Assembly (NCBI GenBank): GCA_037501455.1
Contig: CM074865.1
Location: forward strand, 11,106,501 to 11,170,500
Reading direction: 5' to 3'
Origin: Lantana camara
Lineage: Eukaryota; Streptophyta; Magnoliopsida; Lamiales; Verbenaceae
DNA length: 64,000 nucleotides
In this document: positions 24,060 through 34,922 of the stretch, one piece after another
How positions within the stretch are numbered: the first letter of the stretch is position 1
Layout: every line of letters starts with the position of its first letter
The notes under the pieces: generated by a model
Told to the model about the DNA's origin: nothing
The model's input: the letters and a program-made list of their open reading frames with translations, nothing else
Databases searched by the model: none
Made by a program: the position numbers and the translations under genes

Positions 24060-26129
24060 TGCATCTATACAGTGGATTCAACGTTGTTTTTGGTGTCGTA
24101 AATTTTATATATTTGATATCAATTTTACATTTGGTCCTTGAGTTGAATTTGACGGACTGAGTAGTAGTAAAATTCTACGTGATCGTTGAAGTTGTAGCAT
24201 TTTTGTTTTTAATTTTTCTTAGTCTTACTTCAAATTGTGAATAAAGGACTCTTAATTTGAAAGAAACAACTTTTCTTGAAGAAGCAATTTTTGTAAAAAA
24301 ATTGGCTTCCTTCAATTTTTTATAGACATGTATACTTCTCGCAAAATAATGAGACTGTTGTTCAGATCGAAACCCATCGAATAATCGAATGTGTTACTAT
24401 AAAAGGACTTGGATAGAACAATTTTATGACCACGAAAATTATAATTTACCTAAAATACTACTACCCATAATTTATTTGTAGTAAAAGGTTGAATTCTCAA
24501 CCTCAAGGGCCCTCACACTCCTTATCTGATAAAATAATTGAGGGAAGTAAATCAGATATTCTTATATTACACGTCGTAGGAATTGAACATTATTACTTAT
24601 AGGAAATTTATCCCTTCGAAAAGCTACGTCCTACGAGTACCAATAACTTACTTGTTCATTTGTACAAATGCTTACAACTAAGCAATGTAATTATCTTAAT
24701 AATAGTTAAATTATTCTTCTTATTTTTTTTTTTATTATTATTATTATGAGCTGCTGACTTCAGCCAATATGTAAGCACTTACATCATTAGTTAATGCAGA
24801 TTCAATAATGGCAAATATAAAATATACCTAAAAATGGTATGTTGCATAATTTGCCAACAACGGACTCCACTCCAACATTAAAGCCCGAATTGTGTGGATA
24901 AGTCCATGGACTTCTATTGTCAACTTCAAACCCGTTGAGGGGTATTTAGGTCATTTCGCTGCACCTAGGTGTGAAAGCATCTGAAGAAAGTAATACCAGC
25001 CACATAGGAAACAACGAGGAAGCAACGCCTCCTCAAGTTTTGGTTGGCTCAATCAGTCAAACTTGAGCGAAATGTCTATAATGTCCTCAAGCTTTATTTA
25101 AATTTCAAAATTATCAGTTTATTGAATATAGTGTAGATAGTAGCATATACAATGAATACGATAATGTTGAAAATGTTTGAAATTAGTCCATTCTTCGAGA
25201 AATGGACAAATAGGTCCAATTTGTATATGTTTTTGGTACGAAAAGATTGACTACTGCTTAATTGTGGGTAATTTTAATTCGAATTTAATTCGATCAAATC
25301 AATATAACGAGAAGATAAATATTTTACACTTATCACGCAATTGATTAAAAACTTAAAAAAATTATCAATCAAATAACAAATGTAATATACTTATCATTAC
25401 CATTTATTAGGTTCGACGAGACTGTATTCGAATTAGAATTTCTCTTAGCAACAATTAAAATGATAATTATAAGGAAAAACAAAAAACACAATCCGAATAT
25501 CATATACTCCATACGCTATAACATGTGCACAAGCATTCCGGCTATATTTATCAAACATAATTTGTATAAAATCATTGACCCTTGACCATCAAAATTCATT
25601 TATTTATCCGACATATGCAATATTTTTTTTTTTGAATATATAAATTTTAATTTTTTAATTTTTAAGAAAAAATTTTTCAAAAGTGTAATTGCAAGAGTCC
25701 TAATGCGTAAAAATATTTTTGAAATTAAATCAATATTAGATAGCTTTTGTTTTTGATTAATGAAAATCATAGTCATAATTTGGTAAAGCATAAACATTTG
25801 ATGTGGTATTTCCGTAATATCTGATGAACAAGAGGGGCATTCATGGACAGCTGTTATAGCCACCAATGGTCCACATCCTTTTATTAAACCCCTAATCCCA
25901 CACACCTCTTTGAATTTTTCCCTTTCCCTTGGATTCCCTTGCAGCCGTCTTCCGCCGTCTCCGGCTTTCTCCGGAGAAGCGCCGCCCTCCGCCGCCGTCT
26001 CTGTATTCTGTTTTTCCGCAATTTTTTCGCCGTCAACCACCCTTAGCTTCCAGCCGAACCACTGATCTAACCCTACCCTTTCAATTCCCCCCTTTTTTCT
26101 CCGATTCATCACTCATCTCCTCGACCCCG
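24060..26129. other. Intergenic sequence upstream of the peptidase gene
   Basis: No gene is visible. A copy of the dispersed AT-rich inverted-repeat family lies at about 25267-25442 (ends AATTTTAATTCGAAT and ATTCGAATTAGAATT). From about 25850 the sequence becomes CT-rich and is the likely promoter and 5' leader of the peptidase gene. Confidence 0.45.
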
Positions 26130-26150
26130 ATGGCATTGTTTGCTTTGTAG
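26130..26150 (+). promoter_or_regulatory. Possible upstream ORF in the peptidase leader
   Basis: An ATG at 26130 opens a six-codon frame (MALFAL) that ends 80 bases before the peptidase start. If the transcript begins upstream of it, this uORF could dampen translation. The transcript start is unknown. Confidence 0.25.
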
Positions 26151-26230
26151 AGCCCTCGCTCACCTCACAGTTCATCAGAGACCCCGCGATTTACTTTTAC
26201 TTCTTCTTCAGCATCTTACAATTCGCCTTC

Positions 26231-28511
26231 ATGGCTATCCGATTCACCGTCACCTACTCGGCCACCGTCGCCTCAAACCTCGCGGCCTCCTCCGCCGCCT
26301 CCGGAAAATGCGCTGCTTCCCGATTGTTTCACGAGTGCGCATCGCGATCACGAATTTTCCAACATCCGCCGTCGCAGGTACCCGATTCCAATTACTCCGA
26401 TTTTCGCCGCCCTGGGTCGAATCCTGATCGCGGCAGCTCAAAGCCGTCGATTCGTTCCACCCTGGTGGGGGAAATTCTTGGAGGAAGTCGCCAATCGCCT
26501 GTGGTTTTGGGATTGGTTTCGTTGATGAAGCAATCGATGGGGCTTCCTTCCACCGTTAGCGTTTTGGGGGTTTCTCCCATCAAGGCCTCGTCGATCCTTC
26601 CCTTCTTGTCGGGTTCTAAGTGGTTACCTTGTAACGAGCCTATGAGCAATGAGGTGGATAGAGGAGGGACTGTAGCTAGTAGCCAATGTAATAGCATCAG
26701 CAAAGAAACAGTCGAGAGTGCGAAAACTAATGGTAGTGAAGTTAAATGTTCGGAAGCTTTTGCCATGGGCAAGAAATGTGGTCCGAGCACCATGAAGATT
26801 TTGCCAAAGACTAGTGGTGGCAGCTGTAGCAATAGTTGGCTCTTCAAGTTAATGAATTGTTGCTTCAGCTCTGAGGATGCTAAGGCCGCTTTCACCGCTT
26901 TCAGTGTCAGCATTTTGTTTAAATCAACTTTGGCTGAGCCGAGGTCGATTCCATCTACCTCTATGTACCCGACCCTTGATGTGGGCGATAGAATTCTAGC
27001 TGAGAAGGTATGGATTCAATCGAGCTTCAGTTTTGTTCGAGTTTTATATATATGTCCATGTGATTTTTCAATGTTTTGAATTTGATATTAGAAGTAATTC
27101 TCAAACTTGTGCTTTTTGTCCTTCGTCAGTGGATTATTATGTTCATTGAAATTGTATTGTATGTAACTATGTATCTTGTTGGTATGCAAGATACTGGGAA
27201 GGTGGAAGATTGTTTAACTGAAATATTGTGTATCCTTCTTTTTTATTGCCGGAGTTTTGGATCTGTATCAGAGTAACAGAAGGTTCGATCAAGATGCTTG
27301 TGCCCTGAGAAGAAATCAAATTTTGATGTGCTTTAGTATAAAAGTATTGGATAATTTATTCGAAAATAACCTACTCGGCTAGTTAATATGCTCCTTTATT
27401 TGTGTTTAAGGTTTTCGGCTGTTAAAATCTTTTGATGTTTGTCGCATATATGATTCTGTTATGTTATGTGCTTCATGGGTAGTTTTATTGTTGAGTTGTT
27501 TCATTTAGTTTGTAATGTAATGAGGGGAAGGGTCTATTATAAATACTTGTTTTGAGGATATGAACCATTATGTATTAATCGGTCACAGTGGACTGACTTG
27601 TCTTTGTTTGCTGATTAAAACGCATCTGTGGTTTATCGTGAACTATAACCATGTAATTGCTGGATGTACTTGAACTTGTTTTCTTTCTTATCAATAATTT
27701 CTGGTTTACTGGCTAAATCTTATTGGCTTTGGTTCTTTTGGTTGTTTTTGCAGGTTTCTTATAAATTCAAGAATCCTGAACCCTCTGATATTGTGATTTT
27801 TAAGGCTCCTTCAATTCTCCAGGTATCTATTTGTAGATTTTTTGATATTCGCATCATATCAGTTTGATTTCTAAAATATTTTGTCCCTTAACTTTGCAGG
27901 AAGTTGGTTTTAGTCCATCTGATGTGTTTATCAAAAGGGTTGTAGCAAAAGCTGGTGACTATGTTGAGGTGAGAAACATTTAATGCTTATTGAATTTGCT
28001 AGTATTGCATCCACTCCATAATGTGGTCGAAAACTCTAAATTATTATGCCTTGATGCAGGTACAAGATGGAAAACTGCTGATCAATGGCATAGCTCAAGA
28101 TGAGGATTTCATCTTGGAACCACTTGATTATGAAATGGAACCAGTGGTATTATTTTGTGTCTGCTTTCATTTTCCAGTTTTACCCTTTTCAATCCTTGTC
28201 TCGTGCTAATTATGTCTCTTCATTGCAGCTTATACCTGAAGGCTACGTCTTCGTGTTGGGAGACAACCGCAACAACAGCTTCGACTCTCATAACTGGTAA
28301 TTTAACACTTCCATCTTCCTCTTTTCCTCTCTGACCTATTATTCTAAGTGCAATTTTGTATTCTGAGTTACATCTGTTTCGGGTTTACAGGGGCCCACTT
28401 CCTATCGAGAACATTGTTGGTAGATCAGTATTCAGATACTGGCCGCCTTCAAAAGTATCAGACACACTCTACTGCCCTCCCCAGCAGAGGGCCGCCGTCG
28501 CATTCTCATGA
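26231..28511 (+). CDS. TPP1: Chloroplast thylakoidal processing peptidase (signal peptidase I family)
   Basis: Six exons: 26231-27007, 27754-27822, 27900-27968, 28060-28146, 28229-28296 and 28391-28511, all GT-AG, encode 396 residues. The enzyme removes thylakoid-transfer signals from lumenal proteins. Residues 1 to about 65 are Ser/Arg/Ala-rich like a transit peptide. A hydrophobic segment precedes the catalytic part ([14 protein letters not shown]). Signal peptidase boxes are clear: [10 protein letters not shown] with catalytic Ser244, [12 protein letters not shown] with catalytic Lys294, and [19 protein letters not shown]. The protein ends [13 protein letters not shown] plus a short tail. 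The length fits TPP1/TPP2 better than the shorter Plsp1. The start is the first in-frame ATG with good agreement to the family. The downstream gene at 31256 carries a second copy of exons 2-6 and part of exon 1. Confidence 0.93.
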
Positions 28512-29910
28512 CACTTTGCCGCCCTCGTTTCTGCCTGAATCAATTCTTTAATTGATATGATTCTTTCACAAGCCCCTCTGTGCTTGGGCAACTGTGAATA
28601 CTGATATCTTTCTCACTCTCAAGGATTGAGTTTTTGATATCTATGATGGATTATAGGGTCCTTCTCACTGGGCCATCCATTGACTGCTTCCAAATGTGGC
28701 TACATATTGATTTCTTTGTGTAATCAATTAATCATTCAACTCTCATGCTGGGGAAATTTTGAATCAAAAGGATGCAATCCTGTGTACCTTATATACATGA
28801 ATGAATTTGCTTTGTAATCAGTGCACAACAACACTGGGAGATCTTTCGTGTATTATCTTATTCTGGAAAAAAAAAATTTGGAGGGCCATTTAGCTTTCCA
28901 ATTCTTTTGGTAATTCACTAATTTGTATTGAAAGTTTTTGGTTCAATTCTGTCAGCTGACAGTTGAAATAGAAAGTTCAAACATTGACTTCTCACTGTCT
29001 TTCGCTTTCTCTTCCCTTTTGACCTCTTTTGAGTTACTTTCTGTGAAATAGCAACAGCGGAGCTGATTCCTTAGTCTTCCATGAGAATTAATATATCGAA
29101 TTAATAACTAGCAAATGATTGGAAATGTATCATTTTCATAAAATTGAAGTGCAATAAACAGCGTATAACTCTTAATTACTGTTATTTTATTAGTGATTTT
29201 CTGGAATAATATATGTAATTAAATCTTTGAATTTTGCAATATTAGGATTGTAACATTACATTTTTTATTTCTTTATTGTTGGTAATTTGTATTTCATTCT
29301 TGACTAAGGTGTACAGTTTAATTTTACATAATGACTATATTTGTTTCCGGTAATTGTAGCTCCAATTTTACCTCGAATTTAGTTTTACTAAATTCGTGTA
29401 ACGAGGAGTGAGTGATTTAAATGTCCGTACATCTCGTATGATAAGTGGAAAATTTAAAAAGAATAAAAAATCAAATGATAATTATTAGTGTTAACTGTTA
29501 ATTGGTTCGGTTGGATTAGTTTTTCATTTCTTTGCAGTTAGCTAATATAATTTTGCGAGAGAGAGAGAGACACTGGTGCAATTTTTCTTAAAAAAAGGCT
29601 TTTCAGGAGTGCTTGTAAAATTAAGTTTTACTATTTTAAGTGGCTTTACTTATAAAAAGAGAGAATAATTTTTTTAGCATTTGAAATATTTCGTTTTTTT
29701 TTACAGTATAAAATTATTTTCATTTATAAATTCCCATTCAATATATTCGTTTGTAACATAATACTGTTCAATTTTATTTTATTTTATTTTATGTTTTGAC
29801 TAAAAAGATAAAACACATTAATAATTTTTTAGCCAAAATTACTAAAAAAATTTAAACGTTGATATATCACAGATACAAACATTTACTTTGAATTTAAATT
29901 ATAAAAACGG
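28512..29910. other. 3' flank of the peptidase gene and intergenic sequence
   Basis: No gene is visible. A copy of the dispersed AT-rich inverted-repeat family lies near 29345-29525. Under the tandem-duplication model this spacer should be paralogous to 33420-34900, but I saw no clear similarity, so the duplication is old or the spacers were remodelled by insertions. Confidence 0.4.
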
Positions 29911-30786
29911 ACAATTCCTCAAAAATCCCCAAGTGTAAACTGAATTTTCTTTTCACTCCCCAATTTTGAAAAAATTCCTGTTCACTCCCCAATTGAAAAA
30001 CAAAATTTCTTTTCACTCCCCAAAGTTGTATAATAATTCAGGAATTGCGTACATTTTTGAAGGAATTGCGTATAAAAATCCCGGAATCTCGTATATTGCT
30101 ACTGCTAAGAAAATTGATGTGCCTACACTTGAGAAATTTGAATTGATTGAACCTGTCTATGCCTTGCTTAATAACATAGGATGGTAAGAGTTTATGGAAA
30201 TAGACACAGACATTTACTATGAACTCACAATGGAATTTTATTCAACTTTTAAGTTCCTGAAAAAGCAAGCATGTAATTGGGATGAAGATGGTGTTATCAC
30301 ATTTAGACTACTAGGCAAAAGAATTAGTTATTCAATTTGTCTTTTTCATCTGGTAATCTTAATTCTGGTAAAGTTTTGCATTCTTCTTTAAGACTAACAA
30401 CTATATCTGTATGTTTAGAATTCCATCCTTTTGTATTATTTTTCCTAAGCAATTTTTGTATTTCGTGCTTTTTCTTTGTTAATTCTGGAATAAATCCTTC
30501 AGCATAGTTTAAGCATCCATTTCCAACTTTGACTTTGAATTCAAATTCAAATCAACTTTTAGGAGAGCTAAAAATATCCAAACATATACGAGATTCCGGG
30601 ATTTTTATGCGCAATTCCCTAAAAAATGTACGCAATTCCTAAAGACAATGTACGAACATGTACTATTTGTGGGGACCTAAAAGGAATTTTGTTTTTCAAT
30701 TGGGGATTAAATGGGAACTTTTTCAAAACTGGGGACCTAAAAGGAATTTTTTCAACTTTTTGGTACTATTCAAAGATTTTCCCTAA
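29911..30786. mobile_element. Foldback element carrying a decayed coding fragment
   Basis: The two ends are inverted copies built of short phrases: TTTTCACTCCCCAATT on the left and AATTGGGGATTAAATGGGAA on the right; GGAATTGCGTA and CCCGGAATCTCGTAT on the left and ACGAGATTCCGGGATT and TGTACGCAATTCC on the right. Between them, about 30100-30330, a plus-strand frame reads KKIDVPTLEKFELIEPVYAL and YYELTMEFYSTFKFLKK, broken by a TAA at 30185-30187. The style (LNNIGW, EFYSTF) recalls the plant transposon protein family Transposase_32; this is my recollection and not verified. It resembles the smaller foldback elements at 33990, 39930 and 48573. Confidence 0.6.
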
Positions 30787-31255
30787 AAAAAAAATAATAA
30801 TAATAATTCGTATATCACAAAATTATTATCTCTTATAAAAATCTTCTAACTTTTATTAATTTTATAAATAAATGTAAATCTGTGTTCTCGATTTAAAGAA
30901 TTTCTAAACTAATTTCCAAACTTAGCTGAGTTAGGCCCCATAAAAAATTTAACAATATATTTCATTTCAAACTTTAGTTTTTACGCGTGCTACAATTTCT
31001 TTGGTTTCATACCGTTATCAATAAAGTAGAAAGAAAATATGAATAAACTATGACGCGGACAATGGTGGACTTTGAGAACAAGTTTGAATGATGTTTTTAT
31101 TCAAATGAAGAGGATGATCACATATCTTTCATATTTCCCACGAAAACTCATCTATTTGCTCTAAAATCGCCGATCATCACCTGCACCGGCGATCCTCGAA
31201 CTGTTAATTTTTCTACTGTTGATCGATAATCAACCTGTCCTGTAAAGATCTCGAG

Positions 31256-33419
31256 ATGCTCCGATTTTTGACGCCATGTATGCTGTTAGTTATTTGGTTA
31301 ATAAACTGCGCCCCCTTCAGTTTCTGCTACGAAACCCTTCCAATAATCGATCACTCCTCCGAATCGGGCGTCCATCCTAAGCCAGAGCATCTAAAGGTTT
31401 GTATCAAATCTTTAAATAAGTTGTTAACTTGGAAATGATAATTAGCCCTTTTGCTCTTTTCGAAAATCAAGAATTTGTTTTTGTCTTTTTTGGTTCTTGA
31501 TCCTAAGGAAATTTGGTGAAAATTAAGCTCCCAGTTGAGCTGGAGATGAGTAATATCTAACTGGGTAACTTTTAATTGTGGTAAGCAGTGTTGTTATTGG
31601 GCTTTTATATCCTCTAAACTTTTGGGATTTAATTTAGGGATTCTCAAATGGGATTGCCAATAAAGAGAAATGGCCATGGGATGATATTCAGATCCCACAA
31701 TTGGATGTAAAGTCAGCTAAATACAGTTCAGTGCATGGATATGATTTTCGGGTCCTTGTTGGGAAGTCTGTGGTGGATGGAGAAGGAACACTTGTTAATA
31801 ACAAATATGACAGAATCAGTAAAGGAAAATTCAAGGGTGGAAGTGTTAGTGGTGGAGAAAGTAGTAAGTTCATGGAGTCTTTGGCAGTTGGCAAGAAATC
31901 TGCTGGTGGAAGTGGAAGTGTTAGTGGTGGAGAAAGTAGTAAGTTTTTGGAGTCTTTGGCAGTTGGCAAGAAATCTGCTGGTGGAAGTTGTAGTAATAGT
32001 TGGCTGTGTAAATTGAGGAAATTTCGGTTCAGCCCGGATGATGCTAAAGCTGCTTTCACTGCTTTCAGTATCGTCGTTCTGTTAAAATCGACTTTATTTG
32101 AGGCGAGGTCCATTCCCTCAAGTTCTATGTACCCAACTCTTGATGTGGGAGACAGAGTTCTCGTTGAGAAGGTATGGTTTCAAGTTGCAAGCTTTGCTTG
32201 AGATTTGGTAGATTGGTGTATGATTCTTGTGACATGTTTTCTTGGTTTTGAATTGGATATTATCAGCAATTCTCGAATTTGAATCTTGTGAGTTATATGG
32301 ATTAAAATGTGCATATTTAGATCCTGCTGTATGTATCTCATTCATATGCAAGATACAGAAAATGAGATTTCCAGTTGCCTTATTTTAGTTTGTCAATGTG
32401 AAAGAATCAAGCCATTAACTACCCACAATGTCTTACCTGATTGGACATCTATAGATCATCAGATGGTCTTGATATAATCGTAACAATATAACTTTTAAAC
32501 TTTCAATCTAGTTCCCATTTTTCTCCCCTTGCTATTTGGATGGCAAACTAGTGTCAATACAGTACGATTTATCAACTAAATCTTTCGATGATTTTTCCAG
32601 GTTTCTTATATGTTTAAGAATCCCGAAGTTTCAGACATTGTAATTTTCAAGGTTCCTGCAATTCTTCAGGTATTTTGCAGATATTGGTGGTGTTATTGGA
32701 AGAACAATTTACTCCATTAATCACGTTATGTCATGTTGATTCCTAAAAGTTTGTTGTCCCTTAATTTTGTAGGGAATTGGTTATGGTCTATCTGATGTGT
32801 TTATCAAAAGAGTTGTAGCAAAAGCTGGTGACACTGTCGAAGTAAGAAATCTTTTGAACTTGCTCGTGGCTCTAATCTTCTCAGTCATGTGCTCTGATTC
32901 TATAACGTCGTGCAGGTTCGTAAGGGAAAGCTGATAGTCAATGGTATAGTGCAAGATGAGGATTTCATCTTTGAGCCGATGGAGTATGAAATGGATCCTG
33001 TGGTAATGCACCCGACTTGTTTTTCAGTTCTTAGCTAGCTTCTTGAATCCTTCACTATCATACACAATCAGATGAAAACTCTTTCACAATCAATTATTTA
33101 TCTTCTTTATAGCTTGTACCGGAAGGCCATGTGTTTGTATTGGGAGACAACCGTAATAACAGTTTCGACTCTCAGAACTGGTAACGCACACCTCTCTGCT
33201 TCCTTTTCTTTCTTTCCTTCACCAAACTGTCATATAAATACCCACGAGCGATATCTGTTTTGACCATTGTCTGGTTGATATTTGTTTCGGGTTTCCAGGG
33301 GTCCCTTGCCAATTGAGAACATTGTTGGTAGATCAGTGTTCAGATATTGGCCGCCTCCAAAAGTATCCAACACTCTGTACGAGACACCCCAGACGAGCAT
33401 TTCCATGACATTTTCATGA
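31256..33419 (+). CDS. Chimeric gene: TIN1-like N-terminus fused to thylakoidal processing peptidase catalytic domain
   Basis: Seven exons: 31256-31396, 31638-32171, 32601-32669, 32773-32841, 32916-33002, 33113-33180 and 33299-33419, all with canonical splice sites, encode 362 residues. Exon 1 (MLRFLTPCMLLVIWLINC) is a signal peptide and matches exon 1 of the gene at 34923. Exon 2 starts like exon 2 of that gene (ANKEKW, LDVKSAKYSSV, VGKS), then near 31770 switches to the peptidase exon-1 sequence (VVDGEGT against [16 protein letters not shown]). The rest is colinear with the peptidase, with exon lengths 69, 69, 87, 68 and 121 identical. Catalytic Ser210 (IPSSSMYPTL) and Lys260 ([12 protein letters not shown]) are kept. 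A 25-residue linker repeat occurs at 31839-31988. The predicted product is a membrane Ser/Lys signal peptidase entering the secretory pathway; location and activity are inference. An alternative internal start could send it elsewhere. Confidence 0.85.
31839..31988 (+). repeat. In-frame 75-bp tandem duplication in the fusion gene
   Basis: Copies 31839-31913 and 31914-31988 differ at only two adjacent-region bases (TTCATGGAG versus TTTTTGGAG) and encode two 25-residue units containing GSVSGGESSK and SLAVGKKSAGGS. It lies between the fusion point and the membrane segment. The peptidase gene at 26231 has a single corresponding region. Confidence 0.93.
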
Positions 33420-33989
33420 TACTAAACCCATTTTAATGCAGAAGTTGAAGTACTATTCTATCCACATTACTATCAACACTAATGGGACGATTCAAATTCA
33501 TGACTAAGAGATCATGGAGAACTTCTGAGGTTTGCCTTCCAAGGGTGGTTGCTGTAATTGCATGAAAGAATTCTGTTGTGACGAGATTTTGAACTCCCTG
33601 ATGTTGTCATTTGTTGTTTGGTGGAAGATGTAAACAATATGTAGCTTTTCTTCCGCCCATTTAAAAAAAAAAGTGTAGAATGTATAAAAGATCTGTAATG
33701 TATGATGACGAATAGTTTCTCTTTCAAAAAATTTACGTTATATTTTGATCAATGAATTTCAACAAGTTATTACTAATTTTTTGAATGAAAATATCCTATT
33801 TTACCTAATCCAATATTTATTTTAAAATTATAATTATAATAACATGTGTTAGAATCAAATTATACGAAACAAGAAGATAGTTTAATGATAGGTATCTGCA
33901 TCTGTCACAGATGAAAAATTAATATATATTTTCATATAAATTTATCCAAAATTATCAATACAATGAGGCTAGTACAATTAACTATAGAA
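33420..33989. other. 3' flank of the fusion gene
   Basis: No gene is visible; 3' UTR-like sequence for the first 300 bases, then AT-rich DNA. Confidence 0.4.
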
Positions 33990-34481
33990 GTTTTTTTTTT
34001 TTAAAAAGTACCTAAAAGTTAAAAAAAATTGTTTTAACTCCCTATTTTTAAAAAAATTCCTCTTTGCTCCCTAGATGACGGGCCAAATTTGCTTTAACTC
34101 CCCATTTTTTTTGAAGGTTGTATTAAAACTCAAGAATCTCGTACCCAAACCCCGAAATCACGTACTTATATGTGGGCATTTAAGTACGTGATTTCGGGGT
34201 TCGGGTACGAGATTCTTGAGTTTTAATACAACCTTCAAAAAAAAATGGGGAGTTAAAGCAAATTTGAGTTCTCATTTGGGGCAAATACATCATTTGGGCA
34301 TTTAAGTACGTGATTTCGGGGTTCGGGTACGAGATTCTTGAGTTTTAATACAACCTTCAAAAAAAATGGGGAGTTAAAGCAAATTTGACCTGTCATCTAG
34401 GGAGCAAAGAGGAACTTTTTTAAAAATAGGGAGTTAAAGCAAATTTGAGTTCTCATTTGGGGATTTTTCGGGAATTTCCCG
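33990..34481. mobile_element. Foldback element, family with 48573
   Basis: It is built of inverted repeats around the phrases CACGTACTTA / TAAGTACGTG and AATCTCGTACCC / GGGTACGAGATT, with ATTTGCTTTAACTCCCCA on the left and TGGGGAGTTAAAGCAAAT on the right. One arm is duplicated (two copies of TTTCGGGGTTCGGGTACGAG, near 34190 and 34316). The right end GGGAATTTCCCG matches the left end of the copy at 48573, which is in opposite orientation. The left boundary is approximate. Confidence 0.7.
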
Positions 34482-34922
34482 TTATTTTAAATTATTAACC
34501 CGTCATAAATTCGGAGGTCATCAACATTGACTTTAATCTCTTTTGTTATAACTTATAATCATAATTAATTATCATTAATTAAATTTTTAGGCAGCAACAG
34601 CTCTACGAAATTCTTGTCCGTTATATGATTAAGATTAAATAAAAACAATAACTTAACAAATAATTAAATCAAATTAAAATAAAATAAATTCAGATAATTT
34701 TTCGGAAAAAGACACTTGAAATCGAAGAAAACATCAACTTTCTGTAAAAATTGAATCTTTGGTCTAATGTCAAAGCACCGCCTCAGAAGCCCATTATCGT
34801 CGAAGATCCGACCACCGCCGCCCGCCGCCCGCCGCTCTCATCCCTCCGCCGGTGATAATTGAGTTACTGTTCGATCAATTGTTGTTTGATTCGGAATCGA
34901 TTGGCCCGATTGGAATATTGCG
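34482..34922. other. Upstream region of the TIN1-like gene
   Basis: AT-rich sequence, then a CG-richer leader (ACCACCGCCGCCCGCCGCCC near 34811). No TATA box of clear quality was seen. Weak similarity to the leader of the fusion gene (31200-31255) supports shared origin. Confidence 0.4.

Noticed and set aside
25600..26112. Minus-strand 170-codon frame
   Set aside because: It covers the promoter and 5' leader of the peptidase gene in antisense and is low complexity.
31688..32113. Minus-strand frame overlapping the fusion gene
   Set aside because: It is a shadow of exon 2 of the fusion gene; its repeats mirror the 75-bp duplication.
33990..34481. CRISPR-like spaced repeats
   Set aside because: The repeats are inverted arms of a transposable element in a plant nuclear genome; there are no regular spacers.
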